DNA of 64,000 nt, from positions 50,848 to 114,847 of the forward strand of contig CAUGSS010000003.1 of NCBI GenBank assembly GCA_959602365.1. The letters are read 5' to 3'. The first letter of the stretch is position 1. Every line of letters starts with the position of its first letter. A model generated the notes under the pieces. The model saw only the letters and a program-made list of their open reading frames with translations, did no database searches and had not been told where the DNA came from. The stretch comes from an uncultured Eubacteriales bacterium. Lineage in GTDB: Bacteria > Bacillota > Clostridia > Oscillospirales > Oscillospiraceae. Positions 52,997 through 62,537 of the stretch are shown here, in pieces. A program made the position numbers and the translations under genes.

Positions 52997-53429
52997 GGTT
53001 TTACCTCCTCATAGAAACTGGAACCCATTTTGTCTACCTTTTGAATTTCCCTCTGTCCGATATAAGTATTGGTGAGCAAAAACGACTTACAACGATATAC
53101 AAAAGCAAATTGGTGAGCTAAATACTGATTGAAAGGAGCAAGGCTGAAATATATCTTGCTCCTTTTCATTTTCTATGGGCATCCACATAAAATGAATAAG
53201 CAGTATCGTGACCTATGGAGAGCCAACCCGTTCTTTGTTGTAACCAGTATACCATTTTATCAATAGAAGCACAACGAAATATGTGCAGATAGGACAAAAG
53301 CGCTTTGTCAAAATACAAAAATCGGCTGAATGCCTCACAGGACACCCAGCCGATTTTCCATGTTCATACTATATAAAAAACAAATCCGAACCCATCGCCA
53401 ATCGGCACAAGGTTCGGATTTGTCTGTTT
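52997..53429. other. Non-coding, AT-rich stretch with three hairpins
   Basis: No credible ORF. It holds a hairpin at 53131-53167 (GAAAGGAGCAAG/CTTGCTCCTTTTC), one at 53318-53357 (AAAATCGGCTG/CAGCCGATTTT) and the ssrA terminator (53372-53422). Possibly the right end of the recombinase element. Confidence 0.6.
53372..53422 (-). terminator. Terminator of ssrA
   Basis: CAAATCCGAAC with GTTCGGATTTG; on the minus strand a T-run follows, eight bases past the ssrA CCA end. Confidence 0.85.
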
Positions 53430-53815
53430 TGGTGGAGGCGGGGGGAGTCGAACCCCCGTCCGAAAACACATCCACCGGAACTTCTCCGGGCGCATTCGAT
53501 TATTTACATTCCCTTGCCTGCACGGGAACCGAAACCCTTACAAACTTAGTAGCTTCATGATTCCTGGTCCGCTCAAAGCTTTGCGGACTCAAGTACACCG
53601 CTGAACGGTATCGCCCAGCCCGGCGCGCGGCCTAACCGGGATCGGCGGGACGCCAAAAAGGGCGTCAGGCTGCCATAGGGGCAGCGTGCTGCTTACGCAG
53701 CAACAGCAACAGTATTGTCGTTGTTCTTTAATTTATAAGTGCCCGTTTTAAGGTGGCCAGGCGCCACCGCCCGCTATTCCGGATTCAGCATCCCCGTCGA
53801 AACCGGTACGCCCCC
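53430..53815 (-). ncRNA. ssrA: Transfer-messenger RNA
   Basis: 386 bases. 5' GGGGGCGTACCGGTTTCGAC and 3' end TTCGACTCCCCCCGCCTCC-ACCA form the tRNA-like domain (acceptor GGGGGCG with CGCCTCC). The tag frame ends NNDNTVAVAA-stop with TAA at 53693-53695. tmRNA frees stalled ribosomes with SmpB, encoded 1.1 kb upstream on the same strand. The 3' end is next to the AT-rich stretch, a common integration site. Confidence 0.95.
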
Positions 53816-53896
53816 ATATAGCCCACCCTCTCCGCTTCTGGATCGTTGGGGCGGGCATATGGAACGAAAAGAGATCAGGTCAACCGCTTTTTCTGC

Positions 53897-54439
53897 TTAG
53901 AAACGGCCGTAGGGATCCGCGAGTTTCTGCGGCTCGCCATAGTCTACCCCGAAGGTATCCACGGTAATCGTCTTGATTCTCTGGTCCTGGGTCGGACGAT
54001 CATTGCGGTCTGTTTTGACAGCGGCAATTGCATCTACCACATCCATACCTTCAGTGACTGCGCCAAAGGCGGCATATTGTCCGTCCAGGAAATCGCCGTC
54101 AGCATGCATGATAAAGAATTGGCTTCCAGCAGAGTTGAATGCCTGGCTCCGAGCAAAGGAGAGCACTCCACGCTTGTGGGAGACAGGGTTTGCCACGCCA
54201 TTGGCCTTAAATTCTCCTTTGATACAGTAGCCGGGGCCGCCCATCCCGGTCCCCTGGGGATCACCGCCCTGGATCATGAAACCAGAGATAACCCGGTGAA
54301 AGATCAGACCGTCATAAAAGCCCTTACCAGCCAGAGAGAGGAAATTGCGAACCGACTCCGGCGCAGTATCAGGATAGAGTTCAGCGACAATCTTGCCGCC
54401 GTTCTCCATCTCAATTGTGACAATGGGATTCTGTGCCAT
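53897..54439 (-). CDS. ppiB: Peptidyl-prolyl cis-trans isomerase, cyclophilin type
   Basis: 180 residues, no signal peptide, so cytosolic. Catalytic Arg-Phe block in LIFHRVISGFMIQGGDP (~45), then SAGSQFFIMHAD (~103). Catalyses proline isomerisation in protein folding. Between smpB and ssrA on the minus strand. Confidence 0.93.
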   Translation of the reverse strand: MAQNPIVTIEMENGGKIVAELYPDTAPESVRNFLSLAGKGFYDGLIFHRVISGFMIQGGDPQGTGMGGPGYCIKGEFKANGVANPVSHKRGVLSFARSQAFNSAGSQFFIMHADGDFLDGQYAAFGAVTEGMDVVDAIAAVKTDRNDRPTQDQRIKTITVDTFGVDYGEPQKLADPYGRF

Positions 54440-54502
54440 ATGATGACCTCCTGTTTGATAGCGATAGTATGATTATGTTCGGTATGTTCTTTCAGGTTAT
54501 TG

Positions 54503-54970
54503 TCAGCGATAACGCTGGGTTTTCATGGCCCGGTCCATGTTCCGTTTGGCATCCCGTTCAGCGGCCGAGGCCCGCTTGTCGTAGAGCTTTTTGCCCCGGG
54601 CAAGCCCCAACTCCACTTTTACCTTTGCGTGCTTAAAATAGACGCTCAAAGGGATGAGGGAATAGCCATCCTGCTGAATTTTTGCGCTGAGCTTTAAAAT
54701 TTCCCGTTTGTGCATCAATAGTTTTCGGGTGCGCAGGGGATCCTTATTAAAGATGTTTCCCTTCTCATAGGGCGAAATATGCATACCATAGAGGAAGAGT
54801 TCCCCATTTTTGACATGGCAAAAGGAGTCTTTGAGATTCAGTTTTCCCTGCCGAATGCTTTTTACTTCTGTTCCGAACAGTTCAATGCCGGCTTCATACC
54901 GGTCTTCGATAAAATAGTTGTGAAACGCCTTTCGATTTGTCGCAGCGACCCGAGTTCCTTGACCGGCCAC
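54503..54970 (-). CDS. smpB: SsrA-binding protein SmpB
   Basis: 155 residues; GTG start after GGGAGGTG. The OB-fold core holds NRKAFHNYFIEDRYEAGIEL and GTEVKSIRQGK; the C-terminal KKLYDKRASAAERDAKR tail mimics mRNA in the decoding site. It delivers tmRNA to stalled ribosomes. smpB and ssrA are close and co-oriented here. Confidence 0.96.
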   Translation of the reverse strand: MAGQGTRVAATNRKAFHNYFIEDRYEAGIELFGTEVKSIRQGKLNLKDSFCHVKNGELFLYGMHISPYEKGNIFNKDPLRTRKLLMHKREILKLSAKIQQDGYSLIPLSVYFKHAKVKVELGLARGKKLYDKRASAAERDAKRNMDRAMKTQRYR

Positions 54971-55016
54971 ACCGGCACCTCCCTTCGTGCATGATGTGTC
55001 ATGCAGGGTTTAGATA

Positions 55017-55045
55017 AGATTATTATATTGTATCACATATGTCAA
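55017..55045 (-). promoter_or_regulatory. Promoter of smpB-ppiB
   Basis: Minus strand TTGACA (55040-55045), 17-base spacer, TAATCT (55017-55022); alternative -10 TATAAT a few bases upstream. Confidence 0.6.
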
Positions 55046-55103
55046 GAGTATGGCCTGCTAATTTAGCCGACAGACTGGGGGCGGCAATAAATTAAAATTT
55101 TCT

Positions 55104-55132
55104 TTGATTTTTCCGTACATAAGTGGTATACT
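55104..55132 (+). promoter_or_regulatory. Promoter of murA
   Basis: TTGATT, 17-base spacer, TATACT, ~110 bases before the TTG start of murA. Confidence 0.6.
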
Positions 55133-55243
55133 TTGGTTATGTAAAGATAACGGTACGTCGAGCGCCTGGTTCCGTCCGTTTCTTCCCCTTTCTTCGCCAG
55201 CTTAGTCGGGCTTTTTACATCATACAAAAGAGGGTGTATTCCT

Positions 55244-56539
55244 TTGTTAAAATATGTGATTCAGGGCGGAAAGCCTCTTCACGGTGAGATCAATATCAGC
55301 GGCGCCAAAAACGCCGCTGTCGCAATTTTGCCTGCCACTCTGCTGGTCAACGGCCCCTGCCGGATTGAAAATATCCCTCAAATCAGTGATGTCACGCTGA
55401 TTTTGGAGATTCTGCAGGAGCTGGGTGCCCGGGTGCGCACCATTAACCGCAGCACAGTGGAAATCGACTGCTCAAAAATCAACCGCACGGATGTTTCCTA
55501 CGAGTTATCGCGCCAGTTCCGGGCTTCTTATTATTTTATTGGTGCCCTGTTGGGACGGTTTGGAGATGCTCAGGTTGCAATGCCGGGCGGCTGCAATCTG
55601 GGCGCGCGGCCCATTGACTTGCATATCAAAGGCTTTATTGCCCTTGGCGCTGAAGTGGAGGTGCGCAACGGCTTTGTCGTTGCCCATGCCCCCAAGCAGC
55701 GCCTGACTGGAACCCATATTTATCTGGATCAGGCATCTGTTGGAACGACGATGAATCTGATCCTGGCTTCTGCCTTTGCCTCTGGCACCACCATCATTGA
55801 AAACGCAGCCAAGGAACCCCATATTGTGGATTTGGCCAACTTTATCAACGCCATGGGCGGCAATATCATGGGCGCCGGAACGGACACCATTAAAATCAGA
55901 GGCGTCTCCAATCTGCATGGCGGTTCATATTCCATTATCCCGGATCAGATTGAGGCCGGCACTTATATGACCGCAGTGGCTGCTGCCGGCGGAAGTGTAT
56001 TGATCAAAAATGTTATCCCCAAGCATCTGGATTGTATTACGGCCAAATTGATGGAAATGGGCGTACAGATCGAGGAGTTGGGCGACTGCCTGCTTGTCAC
56101 CCGGGAGGGGCAGATGCGGCACACGAATATTAAGACCCTTCCCTACCCTGGATTTCCAACTGATATGCAGTCTCAGATTGCGGTCTGCCTCTGCTTGGCC
56201 CAGGGAACCAGTCTGATTACAGAAACCATCTGGGACAATCGTTATCGTTATACCGATGAGCTGAAGCGGATGGGTGCCAGAATCCAGGTGGACGGCAAAG
56301 TTGCCGTTATTGAGGGCGTTGGTACACTGACTGGTGCGCCGGTGCGGGCCTATGATCTTCGCGCTGGTGCAGCCATGGTGGTTGCCGGTCTTGCCGCAGA
56401 GGGCACCACCGAGATCGACCACATCCACCATGTGGAGCGAGGCTACGAGGACATTGTCGGGAAGCTGCAAGGGATTGGCGCCGATATTCAGCTTGTGGAC
56501 TGCCCGGATGAGACCAGCCATCACTCCAACGTGGGATGA
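55244..56539 (+). CDS. murA: UDP-N-acetylglucosamine 1-carboxyvinyltransferase
   Basis: First committed step of peptidoglycan synthesis: adds enolpyruvate to UDP-GlcNAc. 431 residues, TTG start after GAGGGTG. SGAKNAAV (catalytic Lys, ~20), the loop MPGGCNLGARPIDLH with the fosfomycin-binding cysteine (~117), and the RGGA-like RAYDLRAGAAMV (~365) are present. The Cys predicts fosfomycin sensitivity. Upstream of walJ/rlmH. Confidence 0.95.
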   Translation: MLKYVIQGGKPLHGEINISGAKNAAVAILPATLLVNGPCRIENIPQISDVTLILEILQELGARVRTINRSTVEIDCSKINRTDVSYELSRQFRASYYFIGALLGRFGDAQVAMPGGCNLGARPIDLHIKGFIALGAEVEVRNGFVVAHAPKQRLTGTHIYLDQASVGTTMNLILASAFASGTTIIENAAKEPHIVDLANFINAMGGNIMGAGTDTIKIRGVSNLHGGSYSIIPDQIEAGTYMTAVAAAGGSVLIKNVIPKHLDCITAKLMEMGVQIEELGDCLLVTREGQMRHTNIKTLPYPGFPTDMQSQIAVCLCLAQGTSLITETIWDNRYRYTDELKRMGARIQVDGKVAVIEGVGTLTGAPVRAYDLRAGAAMVVAGLAAEGTTEIDHIHHVERGYEDIVGKLQGIGADIQLVDCPDETSHHSNVG

Positions 56540-56599
56540 ACAGCAATATAAACAGGCGGCGGCACATGCCGACGTCTGTTTTTTTCAGGAGGTAACTAT

Positions 56600-57379
56600 T
56601 TGTTGGAACTGTGTACTCTGGCCAGCGGCTCCAGCGGCAATGCGGTGCTGGTTTTTGATGAGACTACTTCTCTGTTGATCGATGCGGGTATTTCTGCCAA
56701 ACGAATTTGTGACAGCCTGCGGCAGCTCGAGTTGGAGCCAGAGCAGCTAGACGCCATCTTGATTACCCACTCCCATTCAGATCACATCAGCGGACTTCGG
56801 GTTCTGCTCAAACGGGTCAAGTGTTCTGTTTATACCACGGAATCCACAGGGCGGGAAATATCCCGCCAGGTGGACGGAGCGGCAGAGCGTCTACATACCC
56901 TTTTTCCTGGAGAGCCCTTCCGCATCGGCGGACTCACGGTTTGCGCTTTTGCTACGCCGCACGATGCCCCGGGCAGCGTAGGTTACACCGTTACAAATGG
57001 AGAGAGGAAATGTTCCATCGTCACTGATCTGGGATTTGTCACCGAAGAAGTTCGCCAGAATATTTTGGGGTCCCAGCTCGCTTTGGTGGAAGCAAATCAC
57101 GATGTGGACTGGCTCAAAAGCGGCTCTTATCCATATTATTTAAAGCAGCGCATACTGGGGGACGGCGGCCATCTGTCCAATGAGGACAGCGGCGAGCTGT
57201 GCTGTGAATTGGCGGAACACGGAACAGAAAAACTGGTTTTGGCCCATTTGAGCCGGGAGAACAACACGCCGGAACGGGCACGCAGCGTTGTGTGCGATAT
57301 GTTGTCTCGCCGCGGTTTTCGGCAAGTCTCCGTTACTGTAGCCCCCTATCAGTCGTGTTGTCATCCCATCGAAGTATAG
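56600..57379 (+). CDS. MBL-fold metallohydrolase (WalJ/YycJ type)
   Basis: 259 residues, TTG start after AGGAGG. ITHSHSDHISGLR (~53) is the metallo-beta-lactamase HxHxDH motif, and LVEANHDVDWL (~152) and AHLSRENN (~212) give the remaining ligands. YycJ-type proteins are nucleases linked to cell-wall regulation and DNA repair; rlmH directly follows, as in Bacillus and Streptococcus. Confidence 0.93.
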   Translation: MLELCTLASGSSGNAVLVFDETTSLLIDAGISAKRICDSLRQLELEPEQLDAILITHSHSDHISGLRVLLKRVKCSVYTTESTGREISRQVDGAAERLHTLFPGEPFRIGGLTVCAFATPHDAPGSVGYTVTNGERKCSIVTDLGFVTEEVRQNILGSQLALVEANHDVDWLKSGSYPYYLKQRILGDGGHLSNEDSGELCCELAEHGTEKLVLAHLSRENNTPERARSVVCDMLSRRGFRQVSVTVAPYQSCCHPIEV

Positions 57380-57389
57380 GAAGTAAAAT

Positions 57390-57872
57390 ATGCTGACCGT
57401 CAATGTGATCTGCGTAGGTAAATTAAAAGAGAAGTTTTATCTGGACGCTGTGGAGGAATATCGCAAGCGTTTAAGCCGTTCCTGTCGATTGAATCTGATA
57501 GAATTGCCGGAAGAGCGGCTTCCGGAGCGTCCCTCTCAAGCCCAAATTGATGCTGCGCTTTTGCGGGAGTATGAGCAGATCTGCACCAAACTCCCCAAAA
57601 CGGGCGTGGTGGTGGCTTTGTGCATCGAGGGGATTTCCCTGTCCAGCCAGGCGCTTGCCCAGAAATTCGGCGATTGGACGGTGAGCGGCATCTCTCAGAT
57701 CACGTTTCTGATTGGCAGTTCTTTCGGTTTGCATCCCAAAGCAAAAGAATCTGCCCAATTTCGTTTGTCCATGTCTCCCATGACCTTCCCTCATCACCTG
57801 GCGCGAGTGATGCTTTTAGAACAGATTTACCGGGCCTTTCAAATCAATGAAGGATCCCGATATCACAAATAA
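57390..57872 (+). CDS. rlmH: 23S rRNA pseudouridine1915 N3-methyltransferase
   Basis: 160 residues of the SPOUT family: IEGISLSSQALAQKFGDW (~78), the knot loop FLIGSSFGLHPKAK (~110) and C-terminal HHLARVMLLEQIYRAFQI. It modifies helix 69 of 23S rRNA. Ten bases after the MBL gene. Confidence 0.96.
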   Translation: MLTVNVICVGKLKEKFYLDAVEEYRKRLSRSCRLNLIELPEERLPERPSQAQIDAALLREYEQICTKLPKTGVVVALCIEGISLSSQALAQKFGDWTVSGISQITFLIGSSFGLHPKAKESAQFRLSMSPMTFPHHLARVMLLEQIYRAFQINEGSRYHK

Positions 57873-57894
57873 TCTACATACTGGAGGTACCCCT

Positions 57895-59622
57895 ATGGCT
57901 TACATGGAAACTTATGAGAAGTGGCTGGGTTCCCCTGCGCTCAGCCCCGAGGAAAAGGCGGAGCTTCAAGCGATCGCCGGCGATTCCAAGGAGATCGAAA
58001 GCCGGTTCTTTGGCCCGCTGGAGTTTGGCACTGCCGGCCTGCGCGGCACCATGGCCGTCGGCCTCAACCGGATGAATATCCATGTTGTCCGCCACGCCAC
58101 CCAGGCCTTCGCCGAAGTAATCAAGGCCGAGGGCCCTGCTGCAATGGAACGTGGGGTTGTGGTCTGCTTTGACTGCCGCAATCACTCTCCTGAGTTTGCC
58201 CGGGAGACTGCCAGAGTTATGGCGGGCAACGGCATCAAGGTAAAACTGTTTGACAGTCTGCGGCCCACTCCGGAGCTCTCCTTTGCCGTCCGGGAATACG
58301 GTGCCATCGCCGGTGTCAATGTAACTGCCTCCCACAACCCAAAGGAGTACAACGGCTACAAGGTCTACTGGGAGGACGGCGCCCAGCTTCCGCCCCAGCA
58401 TGCAGATGCCATCGCCGCCAAGATGAAAGAACTGGACATTTTTGACTCCATTCAGCTGGCTGACTATGACGAGGCACTCTCCACCGGTATGATCACCCTC
58501 ATCGGCACCGAGACGGACGAGAAGTTCCTAGCCAATGTCATGGCCCAGGTCAACGATCCCGAGAGTGTGCGCAAAGTGGCCGATGAATTCGCTATCATTT
58601 TCACCCCCTTCCATGGCACCGGCTATAAGTTGATTCCCGAGGCTTTGAAGCGTATGGGAATGAAACATGTGATCTGCGTGCCCGAGCAGATGGTCATTGA
58701 CGGCAACTTCCCCACCGTGGCCTCTCCTAACCCCGAAAACCCCGAAGGCTTCGCCATCGCCGTGAAGATGGCAAAGGAACAAAACATCTCCTTCATTATG
58801 GGTTCCGACCCGGATGCTGACCGCATCGGCATCATGGTCAGGGACAAGAGCGGCGAGTTCATCACCATCACCGGCAACCAGAACGGCGTCATCCTGCTGG
58901 ATTACCTGATCGGCGCCATGAAGCGCGCCGGCAAAATGCCGGAAAAGCCGGTGGTGCTGAAGAGCATTGTCTCCACTGAGATGGCCCGGGCGGTGGCTCA
59001 GGCCAACGGCGTACAGTGCTATGATACCTTCACCGGATTCAAGTTCCTGGCAGAGAAGAAAAACCAGCTTGAAGAGAGCGGCCAGGGCAAGGTTATCATG
59101 GCATTTGAGGAGTCCTATGGGTACATGTTCGGCGACTACGTCCGGGACAAGGATGCGGTTACCGCCGCGCTGATCCTGGCTGAAGCTGCGTGCTACTATG
59201 CCACCCAGGGCAAGACCATGTACGATGCCCTGCAGGACTGCTATGCCAAGTATGGATACTACCGAGAGAAGACCATCAACTTGGTCATGCCCGGCCTGGA
59301 CGGCATGGCCAAAATGAAGGAGATCATGGCCAATCTGCGGCAGAATCCCCTCAACGAGGTGGCTGGGGTCAAAGTTGTGGAGCAGAAGGACTATCAGCCC
59401 GGCACCGTTCACAACACCGTCACCGGTGAAGACAGCACTATGGAGCTCTCCGGTTCCAATGTGCTGCGCTATGAGCTGGAGGACGGCACCAGCTTTATCA
59501 TCCGCCCCTCCGGCACGGAGCCAAAGATCAAGGTCTACATCCTCTGCAGCGACGCCACCCAGGAGGCGGCCGACGCCAAAGTGGCAAAATATGCTGACTT
59601 TGCGCAGACCATTAAAGATTGA
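57895..59622 (+). CDS. Phosphohexomutase (PGM/PMM family)
   Basis: 575 residues, of the long (~570) clade. TASHNPKEYNGYKVY (~143; phosphoserine), GSDPDADRIG (~302; metal), and RPSGTEPKIKVYI (~533; phosphate-binding) are all present. Likely interconverts glucose 1- and 6-phosphate for wall and polysaccharide precursors. The ATG at 57895 follows GGAGGTA; the frame extends back into rlmH. Terminator follows. Confidence 0.94.
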   Translation: MAYMETYEKWLGSPALSPEEKAELQAIAGDSKEIESRFFGPLEFGTAGLRGTMAVGLNRMNIHVVRHATQAFAEVIKAEGPAAMERGVVVCFDCRNHSPEFARETARVMAGNGIKVKLFDSLRPTPELSFAVREYGAIAGVNVTASHNPKEYNGYKVYWEDGAQLPPQHADAIAAKMKELDIFDSIQLADYDEALSTGMITLIGTETDEKFLANVMAQVNDPESVRKVADEFAIIFTPFHGTGYKLIPEALKRMGMKHVICVPEQMVIDGNFPTVASPNPENPEGFAIAVKMAKEQNISFIMGSDPDADRIGIMVRDKSGEFITITGNQNGVILLDYLIGAMKRAGKMPEKPVVLKSIVSTEMARAVAQANGVQCYDTFTGFKFLAEKKNQLEESGQGKVIMAFEESYGYMFGDYVRDKDAVTAALILAEAACYYATQGKTMYDALQDCYAKYGYYREKTINLVMPGLDGMAKMKEIMANLRQNPLNEVAGVKVVEQKDYQPGTVHNTVTGEDSTMELSGSNVLRYELEDGTSFIIRPSGTEPKIKVYILCSDATQEAADAKVAKYADFAQTIKD

Positions 59623-59652
59623 AAAGATTGATTTGATGCAGATAAAATCAAG

Positions 59653-59690
59653 CAGGCCCCCGCACCATTTAGTGCGGGGGCCTGTTTTAA
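59653..59690. terminator. Terminator between the phosphomutase and MATE genes
   Basis: CAGGCCCCCGCAC with GTGCGGGGGCCTG, then TTTTAATATTT. Converging genes on both sides. Confidence 0.88.
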
Positions 59691-59694
59691 TATT

Positions 59695-61098
59695 TCAGCG
59701 GGAATGTACATGTTTGCGGTGAAAATGAAAGCCATGTTCACCCGAGCGATTGCTGTCAAAGCCATAGAGCCAGTTGGCCTTTAAATAGTACAGCATCAGG
59801 ACGACGGAACTCAAGAACCAAGTCAGCGGATAAACCCAGTTCACCACAGCGATGCTTTGGAATATGGGCGTCAGGATGGTCAGGAATGCCACGCGGACAA
59901 TGCACCAGAACGCCATCATAGTCACCATGGGCACCACAGCCCGCCCTGCACCCCGAAGCACTGCAGAGACACAGTGGGACAGGGCTAAAAGGCAATAGAA
60001 CATCGCACAGGTTCTGGCCTTCTGGACGCCGAACCAAATGGACTCCGGCTCACTGGTGAATGCCCTGGTCAACAGCGGACATACCAGAAAGATCAGCACT
60101 CCGATCAGTTCCGCCAGAGCCACGGAGCAGAGCATGCCAAATCGGGTTCCCTTTTTTGTGCGCTCGTACTCTTTGGCGCCTAAATTTTGGCTGACAAAGG
60201 TTGTGATGGCCATAGTAAAGCTGGTAATGGGCAGAAACGCGAAACCTTCAATCTTGGCATAGGCGCCGCACCCGGCCATAGCCATCTCGCCAAAGGAGTT
60301 GATATTGGACTGCACCACCACGTTGGCCAGCGCAATGATGGAGTTCTGCAATCCAGACGGCAGACCGCACTGGATAATCAGCTTCAGGGACGGCAGGTCA
60401 AAGCGTATTTTTCGCAGATTGACGTGGTTGGGTTCCTTGGTGCGCACCAGGCGAATCAGGCACAGGAAAAAGCTGATGAAGTTTGCAATCACCGTAGCCA
60501 GCGCCGCGCCGCCCACACCCAGATGGAACACGGCGATCATTACAATGTCCAGCACCACGTTGATGATGGAGGAAATGATCAGATATTGAAGCGGGTGCTT
60601 GCTGTCCCCGACCGCCTGCATGATACCCATACAGCAGTTGTACATGACCATGCCCAGCGCGCCGGCAAAGTAAACCCGAATGTAGGCTACGGACTGATCC
60701 AATACCTCCGGCGGTGTGTCCATCCATATCAAGATCTGGGGAGCGGCCAGAACACCAAATATACTGACCGCAGTACCTGCTGTCAAACTGAACGCAATGG
60801 CCGTGTGGACAGCCTTTTCCATGCGCTTAGTGTCTTTCGCGCCAAAAAAGCGGGACACCACAACGCCGGAACCCATAGATACGCCATTGAACAGGCTGAC
60901 CAGCAGGAACACTAAATTGCCTGTAGAACTGACTGCGGCCAATGCGTTATTGCCCAGCATATTGCCCACGATCAGCGTATCAGCTATATTGTAAAGCTGC
61001 TGAAACAGATTGCCCAGAAACAACGGCCATGCAAACCGGATGATCTTTTTTCCAATGGGCCCCTCTGTCATGCGATCGGCCGCAACCTTCGCGGTCAT
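59695..61098 (-). CDS. MATE-family efflux transporter
   Basis: 467 residues with twelve predicted helices in two halves. It opens IGKKIIRFAWPLFLGNLFQQ and has GVSMGSGVVVSRFFGAKD (~75), typical of MATE DinF/NorM-like exporters that use Na+ or H+ to remove cationic drugs. The exact substrate is unknown. ATG after GAGAGAGGA. A separate transcript from tyrS (terminator at 61199). Confidence 0.93.
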   Translation of the reverse strand: MTAKVAADRMTEGPIGKKIIRFAWPLFLGNLFQQLYNIADTLIVGNMLGNNALAAVSSTGNLVFLLVSLFNGVSMGSGVVVSRFFGAKDTKRMEKAVHTAIAFSLTAGTAVSIFGVLAAPQILIWMDTPPEVLDQSVAYIRVYFAGALGMVMYNCCMGIMQAVGDSKHPLQYLIISSIINVVLDIVMIAVFHLGVGGAALATVIANFISFFLCLIRLVRTKEPNHVNLRKIRFDLPSLKLIIQCGLPSGLQNSIIALANVVVQSNINSFGEMAMAGCGAYAKIEGFAFLPITSFTMAITTFVSQNLGAKEYERTKKGTRFGMLCSVALAELIGVLIFLVCPLLTRAFTSEPESIWFGVQKARTCAMFYCLLALSHCVSAVLRGAGRAVVPMVTMMAFWCIVRVAFLTILTPIFQSIAVVNWVYPLTWFLSSVVLMLYYLKANWLYGFDSNRSGEHGFHFHRKHVHSR

Positions 61099-61198
61099 GA
61101 TCCTCTCTCCTCTCTATCATATTGTACCCGGGATATGCTTCTGCCAGATATTCCAAAGTACAATTGCTCTCTTCTCATATCATCAAAAAATTCGCAGT

Positions 61199-61233
61199 CA
61201 GGCCGGCATACCTGCGGCATGCCGGCCTCAGAA
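61199..61233 (-). terminator. Terminator after tyrS
   Basis: CAGGCCGGCAT with ATGCCGGCCTG-like arms; on the minus strand AATTTTTTG follows the stem. Confidence 0.75.
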
Positions 61234-61272
61234 TTTTGTCATTCCGTTCGCACCATATTGCCCAGGGACAGA

Positions 61273-62493
61273 TCAGCCTAGAGTCACCCGGTGAAACACT
61301 TTCTTCCCTTTCTTGATCATCAGGCCGTTTTCTGCCAGATCTGCAGCCGTGTAGACCGCCTCGATAGACGACACTTTTTCTCCATTGACGGAGACGCTGT
61401 TCTGTTGGATCAGCCGCCGAGCTTCGCTCTTGGAAGGGGCCAGGCCGGTTTTGACCAGCAGGGTGACGATGTCCACCGGCAGATCGCCCTGGTTCAAAAC
61501 GGTGGTAGGCATATTGGACAGGTCGCCGCCGGTGGAAAACAGCCCTTTGGCAGTTTCCTCCGCTTTGCGGGCCTCCTCTTCGCCGTGGACCAGCTTGGTG
61601 AGCTCATAGGCCAGGATCTCCTTGGCCCGGTTGATCCGGCTGTCCTTCCAGGTCTCCATCTCGGCGATCTCCTCCAGGGAGAGGTCAGTGAGCATTTTCA
61701 GGCACTTGATCACGTCGGCGTCGTCCACGTTGCGCCAGTACTGATAGAAATCATAGGGAGAGGTCTTCTCCGGATCCAGCCAGACGGCGCCGGACACCGT
61801 CTTGCCCATCTTTTTGCCCTCACTGTTGAGCAGCAGGGTGATGGTCATGGCCTCTGCGTCATATTTGCCCAGCTTGCGGCGGATCAGCTCCCGGCCGCCC
61901 AGCATGTTGGACCACTGGTCGTCGCCGCCGAACTGGAAGTTGCAGCCGTACTCCTGGTACAGATGGTAAAAGTCGTAAGACTGCATAATCATATAGTTGA
62001 ACTCCAGGAAACTCAGACCGTTGGCCATGCGCTGCTTGTAGCACTCGGCCCGGAGCATATTGTTGACCGAAAAGCAGGCGCCCACTTCCCGCAGCAGCTC
62101 CACATAGTTCAGCTTCAACAGCCAATCCGCGTTGTTCAGCATCAGGGCCTTGCCGTCAGAGAAGTCAATAAACCGGCTCATCTGCTTTTTGAAACAGTCG
62201 GCATTGTGCTGGATGGTCTCCGGAGTCATCATTTTCCGCATGTCGGTTTTGCCGGAGGGATCCCCCACCATGGCGGTGCCGCCGCCCAACAGCGCAATGG
62301 GCCGGTTGCCGTGCTTTTGCATCCGGCGCATCAGGCACAGGGCCATGAAATGGCCCACATGAAGAGAATCTGCCGTGGGATCAAAGCCAATATAAAACGT
62401 GGCCTTGCCGTTGTTGATCATCTCTTTGACTTTTTCTTCGTCGGTGACCTGGGCAATCAGCCCCCGGCCCACCAGCTCTTCGTACAGTGTCAT
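61273..62493 (-). CDS. tyrS: Tyrosyl-tRNA synthetase
   Basis: 406 residues. Class I HIGH-like HVGHF (~42), tyrosine-binding QSYDFYHLYQEY (~171), KMSKS-like KKMGKTVSG (~228) and a C-terminal S4 RNA-binding domain (~340-400). Controlled by the T-box leader at 62538-62816, so it is induced when tRNA-Tyr is uncharged. Confidence 0.97.
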   Translation of the reverse strand: MTLYEELVGRGLIAQVTDEEKVKEMINNGKATFYIGFDPTADSLHVGHFMALCLMRRMQKHGNRPIALLGGGTAMVGDPSGKTDMRKMMTPETIQHNADCFKKQMSRFIDFSDGKALMLNNADWLLKLNYVELLREVGACFSVNNMLRAECYKQRMANGLSFLEFNYMIMQSYDFYHLYQEYGCNFQFGGDDQWSNMLGGRELIRRKLGKYDAEAMTITLLLNSEGKKMGKTVSGAVWLDPEKTSPYDFYQYWRNVDDADVIKCLKMLTDLSLEEIAEMETWKDSRINRAKEILAYELTKLVHGEEEARKAEETAKGLFSTGGDLSNMPTTVLNQGDLPVDIVTLLVKTGLAPSKSEARRLIQQNSVSVNGEKVSSIEAVYTAADLAENGLMIKKGKKVFHRVTLG

Positions 62494-62537
62494 GGTTCTC
62501 GTCTCCTTTTCTTGTCTTGTGGGGACGGGCGAAGAAA

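Noticed and set aside
53330..53560. ORFs over the ssrA 3' end
   Set aside because: They contain the tRNA-like translation EAGGVEPPSE, an artefact of the tmRNA end.
53846..54472. 208-residue plus-strand ORF
   Set aside because: Antisense to ppiB.
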